Notes: generated by a model from the letters alone, not told the origin. DNA of 64,000 bases from Halorubrum sp. Atlit-26R (GCF_003666015.1 NZ_QPLT01000004.1:1-64000), one strand, 5' to 3'; counted from the first letter of the stretch, positions 8,927-20,997 are shown. Numbers and translations: made by a program.

Positions 8927-10572
8927 GCGAAGGCCTCCGTGAGGAACGGACCGAACCACTCAGCGAGCGCGAAGCCGCCGAAGCCGAGCGCGACCGTCGC
9001 CAGCGCCGCCAGCCCGAGCGCGAGCAGCGGCGCCGTCGGCACTCGGTCGGGAACGAGCGAGGAGCGCGGCGCGCCCTCGACGGGCGCGGGGAGACCGTCG
9101 GCGGTCTTCGCGGGGGACGACTCTCCGCCGTCCGTCGCCGCGTCATCGCCTGCGCGGCCACCGTCGGTCGCGGTCGCGTCGGCCGCACCGTCACCGCCGC
9201 CTCCGGGTACCTCGCCGTGGTCGCCCGGGAGTCCCGCGCCGGCGAAGTAGAACCGCTCTAGCAGCCGCGCGACGTACGACAGCGTGAACAGCGTGCTGAC
9301 GAAGATCGCGGCCGCGACCGCGATCCCGACCGCGCCGCCCCCGTCGAGGCCGGCGTCGACCGCGCCGACGCCGATGTACCACTTGCCGAGGAAGCCGATC
9401 GAGGGCGGGATCCCGACGAGGGCGAGCCCGAGGACCGCGATCGCGCCCGACGTGTACGGTGCCGCCCGCGCGGCGCTCGCGAGGTCGGCGAACTCCCGCG
9501 TCCCGTAGCCGAGCGCCAACAGTCCGATACCGAGGAACAGCCCGAACTTCATCACGCCGTGGCCGATCAGGTGGACGATCCCGCCCAGCAGCGCCGTCTC
9601 GTTCGCGAGCGCGACGGCCGCGCCGATCATCCCGAACTGCGCGACCGAGGAGTACGCGAACATCCGCTTGAGGTTGGACTGCATCGCGGCGAGCGCGGAG
9701 CCGGCGACGATCGAGACGGTCGAGACGACGAGCAGCGCGGTCGCGATCCCCTCGTTGGCCGCGAGGAACTCGACCGTGAACACGGTGTAGGTCACGCGGA
9801 TCAGCGCGTAGGCGCTCGCCGTCGAGACCAGCGCCGCGACGATCGTCGTCACCGAGTCCGGCGCCCGCTGGTAGGCGTCCGGCTGCCACGAGTGGACCGG
9901 GAAGATGGCGATCTTCAGGGCGAGCCCGGTCACGATGAACGCGTAGCTCGCGCGGACGAGCGGGTCGCCGTAGCCGGCCTGCGCGACGATCTGCTCTTGG
10001 ACGGCGATCATGTTCAGCGTCCCCGTCGCGAGGAAGACGTAGCCGACGCCGAGCAGGTACAGCGAGGCGCCGACGGTGCCGACGACGAGGTACTTCAGCG
10101 AGGCGTACGCGCTCGCTCCCGACCGGTCCGAGGCGATGAGCGCGTACGTCGTCAGCCCGGTGATCTCCAGGAAGACGAACAGGTTGAACAGGTCCCCGGT
10201 GAGCGTCATCCCCACGAGGCCGCCGACGAGCAGGAGGTAGGCGCTGTAGAACGGGTTCCCCCGCGGCCCGGCGACGCGCGCGAACGCGAGCGTCGCGACC
10301 GAGACCGCGGCCACGAGCAGCAGCACCGCCACCGAGAGCCGGTCGGCGACGAGCTCGATCCCCACCGGCGGGAGGAACCCGCCGAGCGCGTGGTCGAACG
10401 GGCCGTTGACGACCACCTCCGCGGCGATCGCGGCCGCGATCCCGGCCACGGCCGTCGTGCCGACCGCGGCGATCGGCCAGCCGACGCGGTCGTACCGGAG
10501 GCCGAGCGCCAGCGGCAGCGTCGCCGCCACGATGGGGACGACGACCGCGAGCGGCAGGAGGACGTCAGTCAT
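8923..10572 (-). CDS. MnhD-type antiporter membrane subunit (first copy)
   Basis: This 549-residue subunit shows the core features of MrpD/NuoN proteins: FLEITGLTTYALIA (Glu of the proton path), ALKIAIFPVHSWQPDAYQRAPDSVTTIVAALVS split by membrane turns, and SNLKRMFAYSSVAQFG. Residues 435-500 form an acidic linker before a final membrane segment. ATG 10572 is chosen over the codon nine bases upstream because it gives the usual MTD start and overlaps the end of the subunit C gene by 8 bp. It lies in the middle of the Mrp operon. Confidence 0.82.
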   Translation of the reverse strand: MTDVLLPLAVVVPIVAATLPLALGLRYDRVGWPIAAVGTTAVAGIAAAIAAEVVVNGPFDHALGGFLPPVGIELVADRLSVAVLLLVAAVSVATLAFARVAGPRGNPFYSAYLLLVGGLVGMTLTGDLFNLFVFLEITGLTTYALIASDRSGASAYASLKYLVVGTVGASLYLLGVGYVFLATGTLNMIAVQEQIVAQAGYGDPLVRASYAFIVTGLALKIAIFPVHSWQPDAYQRAPDSVTTIVAALVSTASAYALIRVTYTVFTVEFLAANEGIATALLVVSTVSIVAGSALAAMQSNLKRMFAYSSVAQFGMIGAAVALANETALLGGIVHLIGHGVMKFGLFLGIGLLALGYGTREFADLASAARAAPYTSGAIAVLGLALVGIPPSIGFLGKWYIGVGAVDAGLDGGGAVGIAVAAAIFVSTLFTLSYVARLLERFYFAGAGLPGDHGEVPGGGGDGAADATATDGGRAGDDAATDGGESSPAKTADGLPAPVEGAPRSSLVPDRVPTAPLLALGLAALATVALGFGGFALAEWFGPFLTEAFA

Positions 10573-11116
10573 CCGCCTCACCCCCCGCGCGGGACGCGTC
10601 GGTCGCCCGCTCGGCGTCCGGCGTCCCCGACGCCCCGTCGGTGCCCGACGCCTCCGCCGACCGCCGCGACGGGATCGACCCCTCGTCGCGGAGCAGCTCG
10701 CGGAGCGTGTCGGTCCGGAGCGTGCCGTACTCGTCGTAGATCCGGATGCACAGCGCGAGCCCGACCGCGGTGAGGCTCACGCCGACGACGATGGCCGTCA
10801 GCACGAGCACGTGCGGCAGCGGGCTGACGTAGAGCCCGCCCTCCGGCCCGCCGGTCGGGACGATCGGAATCGATCCGCCCTCGACGTACGCCGAGGCGAT
10901 GAACAGCAGGAAGATCGCCGTCTGGAACAGGTTGAGACCGATGATCTTCTTCACGAGGTTCTTGTTCGCGATCATCATGTAGAGGCCGATGCACAGCAGC
11001 AGCGCGAACGCGACGTACGCGTGTCTCGTCGCGAGGATCTCGACGGCGCCGACGGTCGATGCGGGCGCCGAACCAGCGGTTCCGGCGAGGTCAGCCGCGC
11101 CGGTGAGCGCGGACAC
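10565..11116 (-). CDS. mnhC: Cation/proton antiporter subunit C (NuoK-like)
   Basis: The protein has 183 residues. Three membrane spans of the MnhC/NuoK family occupy about residues 33-135, with IANKNLVKKIIGLNLFQTAIFL and PLPHVLVLTAIVVGVSLTAVGLAL as the recognisable parts. An N-terminal extension of about 30 residues and a Ser/Asp-rich C-terminal tail of about 45 residues are additions. The start is GTG 11116, which shares one base with the preceding stop (TAGTG). In the Mrp complex subunit C sits beside the D subunits. Confidence 0.85.
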   Translation of the reverse strand: MSALTGAADLAGTAGSAPASTVGAVEILATRHAYVAFALLLCIGLYMMIANKNLVKKIIGLNLFQTAIFLLFIASAYVEGGSIPIVPTGGPEGGLYVSPLPHVLVLTAIVVGVSLTAVGLALCIRIYDEYGTLRTDTLRELLRDEGSIPSRRSAEASGTDGASGTPDAERATDASRAGGEADD

Positions 11117-11859
11117 TACCGCTCACCCCCGTCGGTCGCGGCCGGACCGGGCGTTCCCGGTTCGGTCGCCTCGTCGTCGGTCGCCTCGTCGCCTTCCTCG
11201 GTGCCGGGACCTTCGCCGACCTCGTCGTCGAAGGCGTCCGCGTCGGCGAACCCGCCCGCGTCGCTGAACCCCTTCGCGAGGACGAGGAACAGCCCGATGA
11301 GGACGCCGGCGACGATGGTGCCGATGCCGAGGATCTCGACGCCCTCCATCCCGTACTTGACCGGGTCCGGGATCGGGAGCAGCTCGTACTGGAGGAACGC
11401 GCCGCCGAGCGCGATCGGGACGAGTCCGATGCCGGCGAACACGAGCGCGCCGCCGACGGCGAGCGCGACGACGACGGTGTTCGCGAGCCACTGCCGGGTG
11501 GCCTCGATGCCGAACGCGAACGCGATCATGAACACCACGGCGGCCACGATCGCGCCGCCCTGGAACCCGCCGCCGGGCGAGCCGGCGCCGTGGAAGGTGA
11601 CGAACAGCCCGTAGGTGAACGCGAACGGCGCGACGATCTTCACCGTCGGCATGATCACCTGGCTCTCCGTGTACGGGGAGCCCTGCGGGCTGTCGGAGTC
11701 GAGGCGGCCGTCGCTGCGCGGCGGTCGGTCGCGGCCGAACCCGCCGCCGGAGGCGAACTCGGAACCGCCGGTGTCGCCGGCTTCTGCTGCGTCGGTGTCG
11801 GCAGCGGCGCCCGTGTCTGAACCGGCGTCGACGTCAACACCGGGGTCTGTGCCGCTCAT
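11116..11859 (-). CDS. mnhB: MnhB-domain subunit of cation/proton antiporter
   Basis: The 247-residue protein has an acidic, Ala/Gly-rich N-terminal region of about 70 residues. The MnhB domain follows: SQVIMPTVKIVAPFAFTYGL and then HGAGSPGGGFQGGAIVAA, the family hallmark, with four membrane spans. An acidic tail of about 50 residues ends the protein. The N-terminus is tied to the upstream gene by an ATGA overlap. MnhB is an accessory membrane subunit of Mrp-type antiporters that joins the antiporter and small-subunit modules. Confidence 0.85.
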   Translation of the reverse strand: MSGTDPGVDVDAGSDTGAAADTDAAEAGDTGGSEFASGGGFGRDRPPRSDGRLDSDSPQGSPYTESQVIMPTVKIVAPFAFTYGLFVTFHGAGSPGGGFQGGAIVAAVVFMIAFAFGIEATRQWLANTVVVALAVGGALVFAGIGLVPIALGGAFLQYELLPIPDPVKYGMEGVEILGIGTIVAGVLIGLFLVLAKGFSDAGGFADADAFDDEVGEGPGTEEGDEATDDEATEPGTPGPAATDGGER

Positions 11860-12446
11860 GCGAACACCTCCCGGTGGAGGACGATGAGGGCGGCGATCCC
11901 GGCCGCGAACACGACGACCGCCTCGCCGAACGTGTCGAACCCGCGGAACGCCGCCAGCACGGCCATCACCGTGTTCTCGACGCCCGTCTCCGCGTACGTC
12001 TCCGCGATGTACCACTGGGTCACGTCCGGGTTCGACCAGATCGGCGCGTCCTCGGAGCCGACCGCCGGGATGTCGCCCATCGTGAGCATCAGCCCGGCGA
12101 ACAGCAGCCCGGCCGCGCCCGCCGCGGGCAGGTTCACCGACTCGAAGGCCGCCTCGTGGTCGAGACGGGTCGTCTTCGCGAGCGTGAGGAGCAGCAGGAC
12201 GGTCGTCACGCCGGCGGAGATGGCGGCCTCCGTCATCGCCACGTCGGGCGCGCGGTAGAACGTGTACAGCGCGGCCATCCCGAGGCTGTAGGCGCCGAAG
12301 ATGATCACCGCCGCGAGCACGTCGCGCGCCAAGGCGGTGAACAGCGCCGTCAGCACGACGAAGGCGAACAGGCTCGCCTCGACGGCGGTGATCTGCGCCA
12401 CCACCGGCGCGCCGAGGGGACCGACGGACGCGAGCGCGCCCGTCAT
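11856..12446 (-). CDS. MbhD/MbhE-like subunit (DUF4040)
   Basis: The protein has 196 residues. The first half carries the MbhD/DUF4040 signature: LARDVLAAVIIFGAYSLG and then APDVAMTEAAISAGVTTVLLL. The second half (about 105-196) has an MbhE-like segment ending in VVVFAAGIAALIVL. In bacterial Mrp systems these parts are fused to the C-terminus of MrpA; here they are separate, as in archaeal Mrp and membrane-bound hydrogenase modules. Both ends overlap neighbours by 4 bp. Confidence 0.8.
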   Translation of the reverse strand: MTGALASVGPLGAPVVAQITAVEASLFAFVVLTALFTALARDVLAAVIIFGAYSLGMAALYTFYRAPDVAMTEAAISAGVTTVLLLLTLAKTTRLDHEAAFESVNLPAAGAAGLLFAGLMLTMGDIPAVGSEDAPIWSNPDVTQWYIAETYAETGVENTVMAVLAAFRGFDTFGEAVVVFAAGIAALIVLHREVFA

Positions 12447-12775
12447 CGGCGGTCGTCCCCCTCGATCCACGGCACGATTCCCTCCTCGAACGCGGCCCGG
12501 GCGATCGCGTGGGCCGCGGTCGGATTCGTCACGAAGATGAAGAACAGCAGGAGCACCGACTTGAAGCCGGCCCCCGCTAACCCGACGGTGAGCGCGACGG
12601 CCGCGAGCCCGAAGCCGGCCCCCAGCGTGTCGGCCTGCGAGGCGGTGTGCGCCCGCGAGTAGACGTCCGGCAGCCGGAGCACGCCCACCATCGAGACGAA
12701 CGAGAAGAACAGCCCGAGCAGCGTGAGCGCGACCACGAGCCAGACGCGGGCCGTCTCTATCGGGGCGGCGGTCAC
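12443..12775 (-). CDS. mnhG: Cation/proton antiporter subunit G
   Basis: The protein has 110 residues and three membrane spans. The family signature is seen in GVLRLPDVYSRAHTASQADTLG near residues 32-53, followed by KSVLLLFFIFVTNPTAAHAIARAA. The start is GTG 12775, in a GTGA overlap with the end of mnhF. MnhG/MrpG is a small structural subunit of the antiporter. Confidence 0.88.
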   Translation of the reverse strand: MTAAPIETARVWLVVALTLLGLFFSFVSMVGVLRLPDVYSRAHTASQADTLGAGFGLAAVALTVGLAGAGFKSVLLLFFIFVTNPTAAHAIARAAFEEGIVPWIEGDDRR

Positions 12776-13077
12776 AGCACGCCACCCCGCTCGACGGTGA
12801 ACTTCGAGATGGCGATGGCCATCAGGAAGTTGAGCAGCGCGTACACCAGGGCGATGTCGAGGAACGTCGGCTCGCCGAGCGCCGCGCCGAGGATCGCGAG
12901 GATGACGACGGTGTTCGTCCCGAGGACGTTCACCGCCAGCACGCGGTCTTGCATCGTCGGCCCGACGACCGCGCGGTACAGCATGCCGACCGCGAGGACG
13001 GCGAAGCCGGCGGCCGCGACGAGCAGGAAGTCGCCGAGGGTGTAGCCGACTGCGAGCGGTGCGTCCACGAGGCTCAT
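12772..13077 (-). CDS. mnhF: Cation/proton antiporter subunit F
   Basis: The protein has 101 residues and three membrane spans. MnhF features are RAVVGPTMQDRVLAVNVLGTNTV split over the second span and the closing LVYALLNFLMAIAISKF. The ATG at 13077 overlaps the mnhE stop by 4 bp. The small F subunit occurs in all Mrp-type operons and its place between E and G is the normal order. Confidence 0.88.
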   Translation of the reverse strand: MSLVDAPLAVGYTLGDFLLVAAAGFAVLAVGMLYRAVVGPTMQDRVLAVNVLGTNTVVILAILGAALGEPTFLDIALVYALLNFLMAIAISKFTVERGGVL

Positions 13078-14354
13078 CGGTCGGTCACCTCGTCGGCGTC
13101 GGTCGGGTCGGCAGTCGACTCGGCCTCGACGCTCGCGCCGTCACCCGACTCGGACTCGACGCCCGATCCCGGGTCGCCGCCGTCCGCGGCGGCGATCGGC
13201 AGCTCCTCGGTGGCGTCGTCGCCCTGGAGGATCGCGACGTCGTCGCGCTCGCGCGGGGACGGGAGCCGCGCCGCCCGGCGGCCGTAGTAGACGAAACGCG
13301 TCCACCGCTCGAGGGGGCCGTCGAACAGCCCCTCGCGGGCCCACGGGACGAGCGAGTGGACGTAGAGGTCGCTGTCGCGGGCGCGGACGGTGAGGGTCCC
13401 GGGCGTCAGCGTGATCGAGTTCGCGAGCGTCATCAGCGGGAGGCCGCTCCCGACGATCACCCGCATCCGGTTCAGCGTCGGATCGATCGGGAGCCGCGGG
13501 TCGAGGATGACGCGGGCGACGACGAGGTTCGCCTTCACGATCTCGAACAGCAGCACGGGGACGTATATCACCCCCCGGACGATCCGCATCGGCGTCCGCG
13601 GGAACGCGGGGTTCGAGTCGAGGCTCACCCGGGAGAGGGTGATCGAGACGACCGCGGCGGTCGCGACGCCAGTCACGACGTCGAACCAGTAGGTCGGGTC
13701 GCCCAACAGGAGATAGAATGCCAAAGACAGCCCGAACAGCGCCACGAACCGGCCGGTGGTGGCCTCGGTTCGGAACCGCTCGCGTCGCGTCGGCCGGTCG
13801 ACCGGCGCGGTCTCGACCGACAGCGACGTGTTCGAGAGCCCGAACTCCAGCGGCTGGAGCAGCGTCGTGTTCCCCACCGGGGTGTACTCGGGGTCCAAGA
13901 CGACGCGGTCGGCGCCGTTGGCCTCCGCGTACTCCGCGAGGACGCGGACGTAGTCGTCGGCGCCGAACAGGTAGCCGTCGGCGCCGAGCACCGCCGTGAC
14001 GACCTCGACGTCCGCGGCGCCGGGCGCCTCGGAGTCGTCGAGGTCGGCGTTCGCCCACGCCGCCGCGCGTTCGAGCACGCGCTCGGCGGCGGCGGCCCGC
14101 TCGTCGCTCTCCGGGTCTCCGTTCCGCCACGAGGCGATCTCGACGAGGTGGATCGCGGCGGCGCCGTCGGCCGCGGCGGCCTCCGCGACGTGGGCGATCG
14201 TCGAGCGCAGCGTGGAGCTCGGCTCGACCGGAACGATGACCGCGCCGGCCGACGCCGATTCGGTCGCGGCGTCCGCGTCCGACGCCGCGGCGGCGTCGGG
14301 TGACCCGTCCGCGTCGGGGTCGTCGTCGCCGGACGGCGGGCCGGCGTCAGCCAC
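13074..14354 (-). CDS. mnhE: UspA-like domain fused to antiporter subunit E
   Basis: The 426-residue protein has two parts. Residues about 35-185 resemble a universal stress protein domain (AGAVIVPVEPSSTLRSTIAHV at its first strand, ADRVVLDPEY near its last). Residues about 210-345 are the MnhE domain, with two or three membrane spans and RMRVIVGSGLPLMTLANSITLTPGTL-type sequence. An acidic tail follows. GTG 14354 is preferred over GTG 14363, because GGAGG at 14363-14367 then has an 8-nt spacing. It opens the nine-gene operon, so the stress domain may link antiporter activity to a nucleotide or stress signal; that link is inference. Confidence 0.78.
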   Translation of the reverse strand: MADAGPPSGDDDPDADGSPDAAAASDADAATESASAGAVIVPVEPSSTLRSTIAHVAEAAAADGAAAIHLVEIASWRNGDPESDERAAAAERVLERAAAWANADLDDSEAPGAADVEVVTAVLGADGYLFGADDYVRVLAEYAEANGADRVVLDPEYTPVGNTTLLQPLEFGLSNTSLSVETAPVDRPTRRERFRTEATTGRFVALFGLSLAFYLLLGDPTYWFDVVTGVATAAVVSITLSRVSLDSNPAFPRTPMRIVRGVIYVPVLLFEIVKANLVVARVILDPRLPIDPTLNRMRVIVGSGLPLMTLANSITLTPGTLTVRARDSDLYVHSLVPWAREGLFDGPLERWTRFVYYGRRAARLPSPRERDDVAILQGDDATEELPIAAADGGDPGSGVESESGDGASVEAESTADPTDADEVTDR

Positions 14355-14362
14355 CCACCACA

Positions 14363-14367
14363 CCTCC
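14363..14367 (-). promoter_or_regulatory. Shine-Dalgarno site of mnhE
   Basis: GGAGG on the minus strand, 8 nt before GTG 14354. It decides between two in-frame GTG codons and is notable because many genes here look leaderless. The operon therefore probably has a real 5' leader within the 220-bp gap up to coaBC, in which I see no clear TATA box. Confidence 0.5.
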
Positions 14368-14574
14368 CACGGAGCCGTGCGTGACCGTCTCGTTACACAT
14401 GTGTTTCTCTACCCGTTTGGTCAGCCTACCGCCTCAAAACAGTTTGTATCCGCGGAGACCCTGCCGGAGGCGGGCGATACCGTCCGCGCGGTTCGCGGGC
14501 GTCGCAGGCGGGATCACGGGGGTGTCGCGGGGACGCCACTGGAACGTCGCGGCGGCGACCGGGCCGGCCGCCGC

Positions 14575-15744
14575 TCACCCGCTCACGTCGAGCGCCGTTG
14601 CGAGCCGGTCGGCGATGCGCCCGGCGACCGCGTCCTTCGACCCCGCCGCCTCCTCGGGCTCGGTCCCGTCCTCGCCGACCAGCAGGACGCGCGTCTCGTC
14701 GTCGCCCATCACGCTCGCGTCGTTCGCGACGACGAACGCCAGCCCCACCCGGTCGCGGATGCGCTCCGCCTCGGCGACCATCGCCGCGTCGTCGCCCGAC
14801 GTCTCGGCTTTGAAGCCGACGATCGGGAGGTCGGGGTACGCCTCGCGCACCGAGTCGATGAGCTTCGGCGTCGGCTCCAAGTCGACCGACAGCGGCGACC
14901 CGGACCGGATCTTCTCGTCGACGGCGTCGGCGGTGAAGTCGGAGATGGCCGCCGCGGAGACCAGCGCGTCCGCGGTCGCCGCGGTCCGCCGGCAGGCCGC
15001 CATCATCTCGTCGGCCGTCTCCACCGCGACCACGTCGGCGTACGGCACCTCGGGCCCGTCCTGAACGAGCGTCACCCGCGCGCCGCGGACGTACAGCGCC
15101 CGCGCGACCGCCCGCCCGGTCTTCCCGGACGCGCGGTTCGTCAAGATGCGGATCGGGTCGATCCGCTCCTTCGTCGCGCCCGCGGTGACGACGACGTGTG
15201 CCCCGGAGAGCGTCTGCGGCGTCGTCGCGCGGGCGACCTCGGTGACGATGTCCGCCTCGGCCGCGATCTTCGCCTTCCCCTCCTCGATCCGCGGGTCGGC
15301 GAAGCGGACGCCCCACGACTCCAGTTTGTCGAGCGCGTCGAGCACCCCCGGGTGGTCGTACATCGGCTCGTGCATCGCGGGCGCCATCACGACGGGCACG
15401 TCGGCGCCCAGGGCCGTCGTCGCGCAGGTGGTGACGGGGGTGTCGTCGACCGCCGACGCTATCTTCCCGGCGGTGTTCGCGGTCGCAGGCGCGAGCAGGA
15501 GTACGTCGGCCCACCCCTCGCGGCCGCAGAGCTCGACGTGTTCCACGTCGCCCGTTATCTCCGTGACGACGGGCTCGTCGGTCGCGAAGTCGACCGCCCA
15601 GGGGTGGACGATGTTCGTCGCCGCCGGGGACATGACGGCGCGGACGCTCGCGCCGTGGCGGCGCAGTTCGTGCGCGAGTTCGACGACCTTCACCGCCGCG
15701 ATGCTCCCCGAGACGCCGAGCGCGACGTTGACCCCGTCCAGCAT
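14575..15744 (-). CDS. coaBC: Bifunctional phosphopantothenoylcysteine decarboxylase / phosphopantothenate-cysteine ligase
   Basis: The 389-residue protein carries two enzymes of coenzyme A synthesis. The N-terminal CoaC flavoprotein has GVSGSIAAVKVVEL, the PATANTAGKIASAVDD loop and APAMHEPMYDHP with the substrate-recognition Met/His region. The C-terminal CoaB domain starts near residue 185 with VVTAGATKERIDPIR and has KPK-like KL and NDAS (VVANDASVMG) motifs. A TATA box (CTTATAAG) lies 27-34 nt before the ATG, so the mRNA is probably leaderless. Phosphopantothenate synthetase, the preceding step in archaea, is encoded 2.3 kb away. Confidence 0.92.
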   Translation of the reverse strand: MLDGVNVALGVSGSIAAVKVVELAHELRRHGASVRAVMSPAATNIVHPWAVDFATDEPVVTEITGDVEHVELCGREGWADVLLLAPATANTAGKIASAVDDTPVTTCATTALGADVPVVMAPAMHEPMYDHPGVLDALDKLESWGVRFADPRIEEGKAKIAAEADIVTEVARATTPQTLSGAHVVVTAGATKERIDPIRILTNRASGKTGRAVARALYVRGARVTLVQDGPEVPYADVVAVETADEMMAACRRTAATADALVSAAAISDFTADAVDEKIRSGSPLSVDLEPTPKLIDSVREAYPDLPIVGFKAETSGDDAAMVAEAERIRDRVGLAFVVANDASVMGDDETRVLLVGEDGTEPEEAAGSKDAVAGRIADRLATALDVSG

Positions 15745-15770
15745 TATCGAGACCGTTCCGCCCGCGACGG

Positions 15771-15778
15771 CTTATAAG
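15771..15778 (-). promoter_or_regulatory. TATA box of coaBC
   Basis: CTTATAAG on the minus strand, 27-34 nt before the coaBC start codon, in GC-rich DNA. The spacing fits a leaderless transcript. Confidence 0.7.
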
Positions 15779-15848
15779 ATGCCGTTGCGGAACGGCGTCG
15801 AATGACCAACCCCGGCGCGTTCTCCTGAAAACTGCTTATAAATGGTCG

Positions 15849-16098
15849 GCGGTGGCGCGTGCCGGTGAGCGGCCGATAGGCCGCGAACCGCACGCGCGAG
15901 GGAGTCGCGAGCGACGTGGGCGACCGGAGGGAGCCCCAAGCGAGCGACGAGGCTGGGGAGGCGTGAGGTGCGGTCGCTGTGCGGGGGCGGGACTCAAAGG
16001 GGCAGCCGTGAGGCAGGCGCAGGTGACGCAAGGACCGCAGGGAGCGAGTAGCGCGAGCGACTGAGGACCGCAGCGAGCGTGCGCCTGCCTCACGGCTG
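15849..16098 (+). ncRNA. Structured repeat, copy B, core (candidate RNA)
   Basis: The core begins with GCGGTGGCGCGTGCC, whose GCGCGTGC pairs with GCACGCGC; the enclosed inner stem is GCGGCC/GGCCGC. A second, less regular hairpin region follows. Then comes the conserved GGGACTCAAAGGGGCAG block and a long hairpin with perfect 19-bp arms at 16003-16021 and 16080-16098. TATA-like CTTATAAAT lies just upstream (15835-15843). It sits between the divergent coaBC promoter and the 3' end of the DUF63 gene and has no convincing reading frame. Confidence 0.75.
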
Positions 16099-16268
16099 GG
16101 GCTTTGGAGGTGTTCGCCATCGCTCCGTGGTCGACTATTTATAACCAAGCGGCTGGGGCTTTGGAGGTGTTCGCCGGCGCTCTACAGTCACCTACTTATA
16201 AACAAGCGACTGCGGCTTCGGACGTGTTCGCAACGCCACCCACGAGAATCGCTTATAAATAACAAACC
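16094..16268 (+). repeat. 57-bp tandem array of copy B (three units)
   Basis: Units start at 16094, 16151 and 16208, exactly 57 bp apart. Each has a conserved 5' part (GGCTGGGGCTTTGG, GGTGTTCGC), a variable middle of about 17 bp and a TATA-like end (TTTATAA, CTTATAAAC, CTTATAAAT). The first unit overlaps the 3' arm of the core hairpin. The array ends with ACCGAAGCCG, which also ends copy F and is partly complementary to the unit start. The DUF63 stop codon lies about 20 bp beyond. Confidence 0.85.
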
Positions 16269-16285
16269 GAAGCCGAATCGGCTAC

Positions 16286-18049
<1,764 letters not shown>

Positions 18050-18814
18050 CTACGCCGCGTCCGCGTCCGCGAACGACCCCTCGCGGATCGCCCCCTCGGC
18101 CGCGTCGAGCGCGGCGTCGGCGTCGAACTCGTCGACGACCCGTTCCAGTTCCGCGGGCGTCGCGTCCGCGAGGTCCTCCGCGTGCGCCGTCACGTTCGGC
18201 ACCGCGCGCAGGAGGTTGTCGACGATCGGCACGTCCGCCGTCCGCGGCGAGCGGCTCCCCGGGTTGAGGTCGACGACGATCTCGGTCTTCCCCATGGCGT
18301 CGAGCGCGGCGGCGCGGTCGCCGTCCTCCAAGGGGACCACGACGACGTCGGCCGCCTCGATCCCGTCGGCGTCGACGACGCCGCGCGCGTGGTCGAGCCC
18401 GGGGATCTCGCCGTCGCCGGCGAGCCCCTTCACCTCGTCGGCGCCGTGCTCGCGGAGGTGGTCTGCGATCCGGCGGACGCGCTCGTCGGTGTGGTTGAAG
18501 AGGTTCACCTCCAGCTCGGCGCCGACCGCCTCGGCGAGTTCCACCGTCTCGCCCGGCGCGAGCGCCGCGACGTTGCCGTTGACCGAGATCACGGGCCGGT
18601 CGGCGAGCAGGAGCGTCGCGGCCGCGGCGCGCGCGGCGTCGTCGGCGCTCGGGAGGGTGCGCTCGCCGAGGAGGTAGTCGAACGCCTCGCCGCGCCCCTG
18701 CGCGATCAGCCCCTGCTTCGAGGTGATCCCCCGCTCGACGCCCGCCTCGATCCGGTGGCGCGTCACGAGCGACGCGTACCGCGGGTGGTCCTCGGGGATC
18801 TCCGTCTCCGTCAT
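18050..18814 (-). CDS. 4-phosphopantoate-beta-alanine ligase (phosphopantothenate synthetase)
   Basis: The 254-residue protein matches the archaeal DUF137 family, which joins 4-phosphopantoate to beta-alanine using ATP and replaces bacterial PanC. Recognisable parts are IPEDHPRYASLVTRHRIEAG at the N-terminus, GRGEAFDYLLGE, NVNGN-like VISVNGNVAALAPG, and MGKTEIVVDLNPGSRSPRTA, which forms part of the active site. A TATA-like ATTTTAAT at 18837-18844 is about 23-30 nt before the start. It precedes CoaBC in the pathway. Confidence 0.88.
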   Translation of the reverse strand: MTETEIPEDHPRYASLVTRHRIEAGVERGITSKQGLIAQGRGEAFDYLLGERTLPSADDAARAAAATLLLADRPVISVNGNVAALAPGETVELAEAVGAELEVNLFNHTDERVRRIADHLREHGADEVKGLAGDGEIPGLDHARGVVDADGIEAADVVVVPLEDGDRAAALDAMGKTEIVVDLNPGSRSPRTADVPIVDNLLRAVPNVTAHAEDLADATPAELERVVDEFDADAALDAAEGAIREGSFADADAA

Positions 18815-18836
18815 ACCCGAGCGAGGCGGCGCCCCG

Positions 18837-18844
18837 ATTAAAAT
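18837..18844 (-). promoter_or_regulatory. TATA box of phosphopantothenate synthetase gene
   Basis: ATTTTAAT on the minus strand, ending 23 nt before the ATG at 18814. The spacing suits a leaderless mRNA. Confidence 0.6.
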
Positions 18845-18979
18845 GGACCGTTCGCCGTCCGGTCGCGGCGGGCCGCGACCCGGCCTCGCGTCCCTGCCTG
18901 ATCTCGACCCGGAAGAGTCGCCGCAGGCGGCCGTAAGGATGGCATAACTAAGTTTCGGGAACGCGAAACGCCTCCCGTG

Positions 18980-19216
18980 ATGAACCGGACTGGCAAGTAC
19001 ACGGTCGTGGAAGCGTGCAACGACCACGGGGCGATCACGCTCCGCGAGTACCCGCGCAACGGGACGCTGTACGTCGTCGAGTACGACGACCCCGACGTGG
19101 AGGCCGAGCTGTCGTCGCTCGACGCGGGGTCGGTCGTCGAACTCGACCTTCGGCGAGCGGGCCGCCGGGGCAACGCGTGGCGCGCGGAGTCCGCTCGCCC
19201 GGTCGAGACGGCGTGA
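18980..19216 (+). CDS. Small conserved-looking protein of unknown function
   Basis: The 78-residue protein begins MNRTGKYTVVEACNDHGAITL. It is a compact, probably beta-rich protein with VYVVEYDD-like and VVELDLRRAGRRGNAWRA segments and no membrane span. An AT-rich ATAACTAAGTTTC at about 18944-18956 lies 24-36 nt before ATG 18980 and is a likely promoter; this favours ATG 18980 over the adjacent GTG 18977. Codon use is typical of the genome. Confidence 0.55.
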   Translation: MNRTGKYTVVEACNDHGAITLREYPRNGTLYVVEYDDPDVEAELSSLDAGSVVELDLRRAGRRGNAWRAESARPVETA

Positions 19217-19264
19217 CGCCGGCCGCTCCGTCCGTCTCCGTCTCCGCCTCTCGCGTTCGCTCGG

Positions 19265-20965
<1,701 letters not shown>

Positions 20966-20989
20966 ACCGCCCGTTACCCGCCGGTCGCG

Positions 20990-20997
20990 TATAAATA
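20990..20997 (-). promoter_or_regulatory. TATA box of methylmalonyl-CoA mutase gene
   Basis: The AT-rich TATTTATA on the minus strand begins 25 nt before the start codon at 20965 and is followed upstream by further AT-rich DNA to about 21008. This is one of the clearest promoters in the window. Confidence 0.7.

Noticed and set aside
14355-14363. Start of mnhE at GTG 14363
   Set aside because: The GGAGG site would touch this codon; GTG 14354 has the normal 8-nt spacing.
15852-16120. Open frames inside the repeat copies, with recurring peptides such as CPFESHP or RLPRACGSRP, in both strands
   Set aside because: The frames are conserved only because the DNA is repeated, occur in sense and antisense alike, shift between copies, and the variation follows base pairing rather than codons. 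I treat them as spurious proteins.
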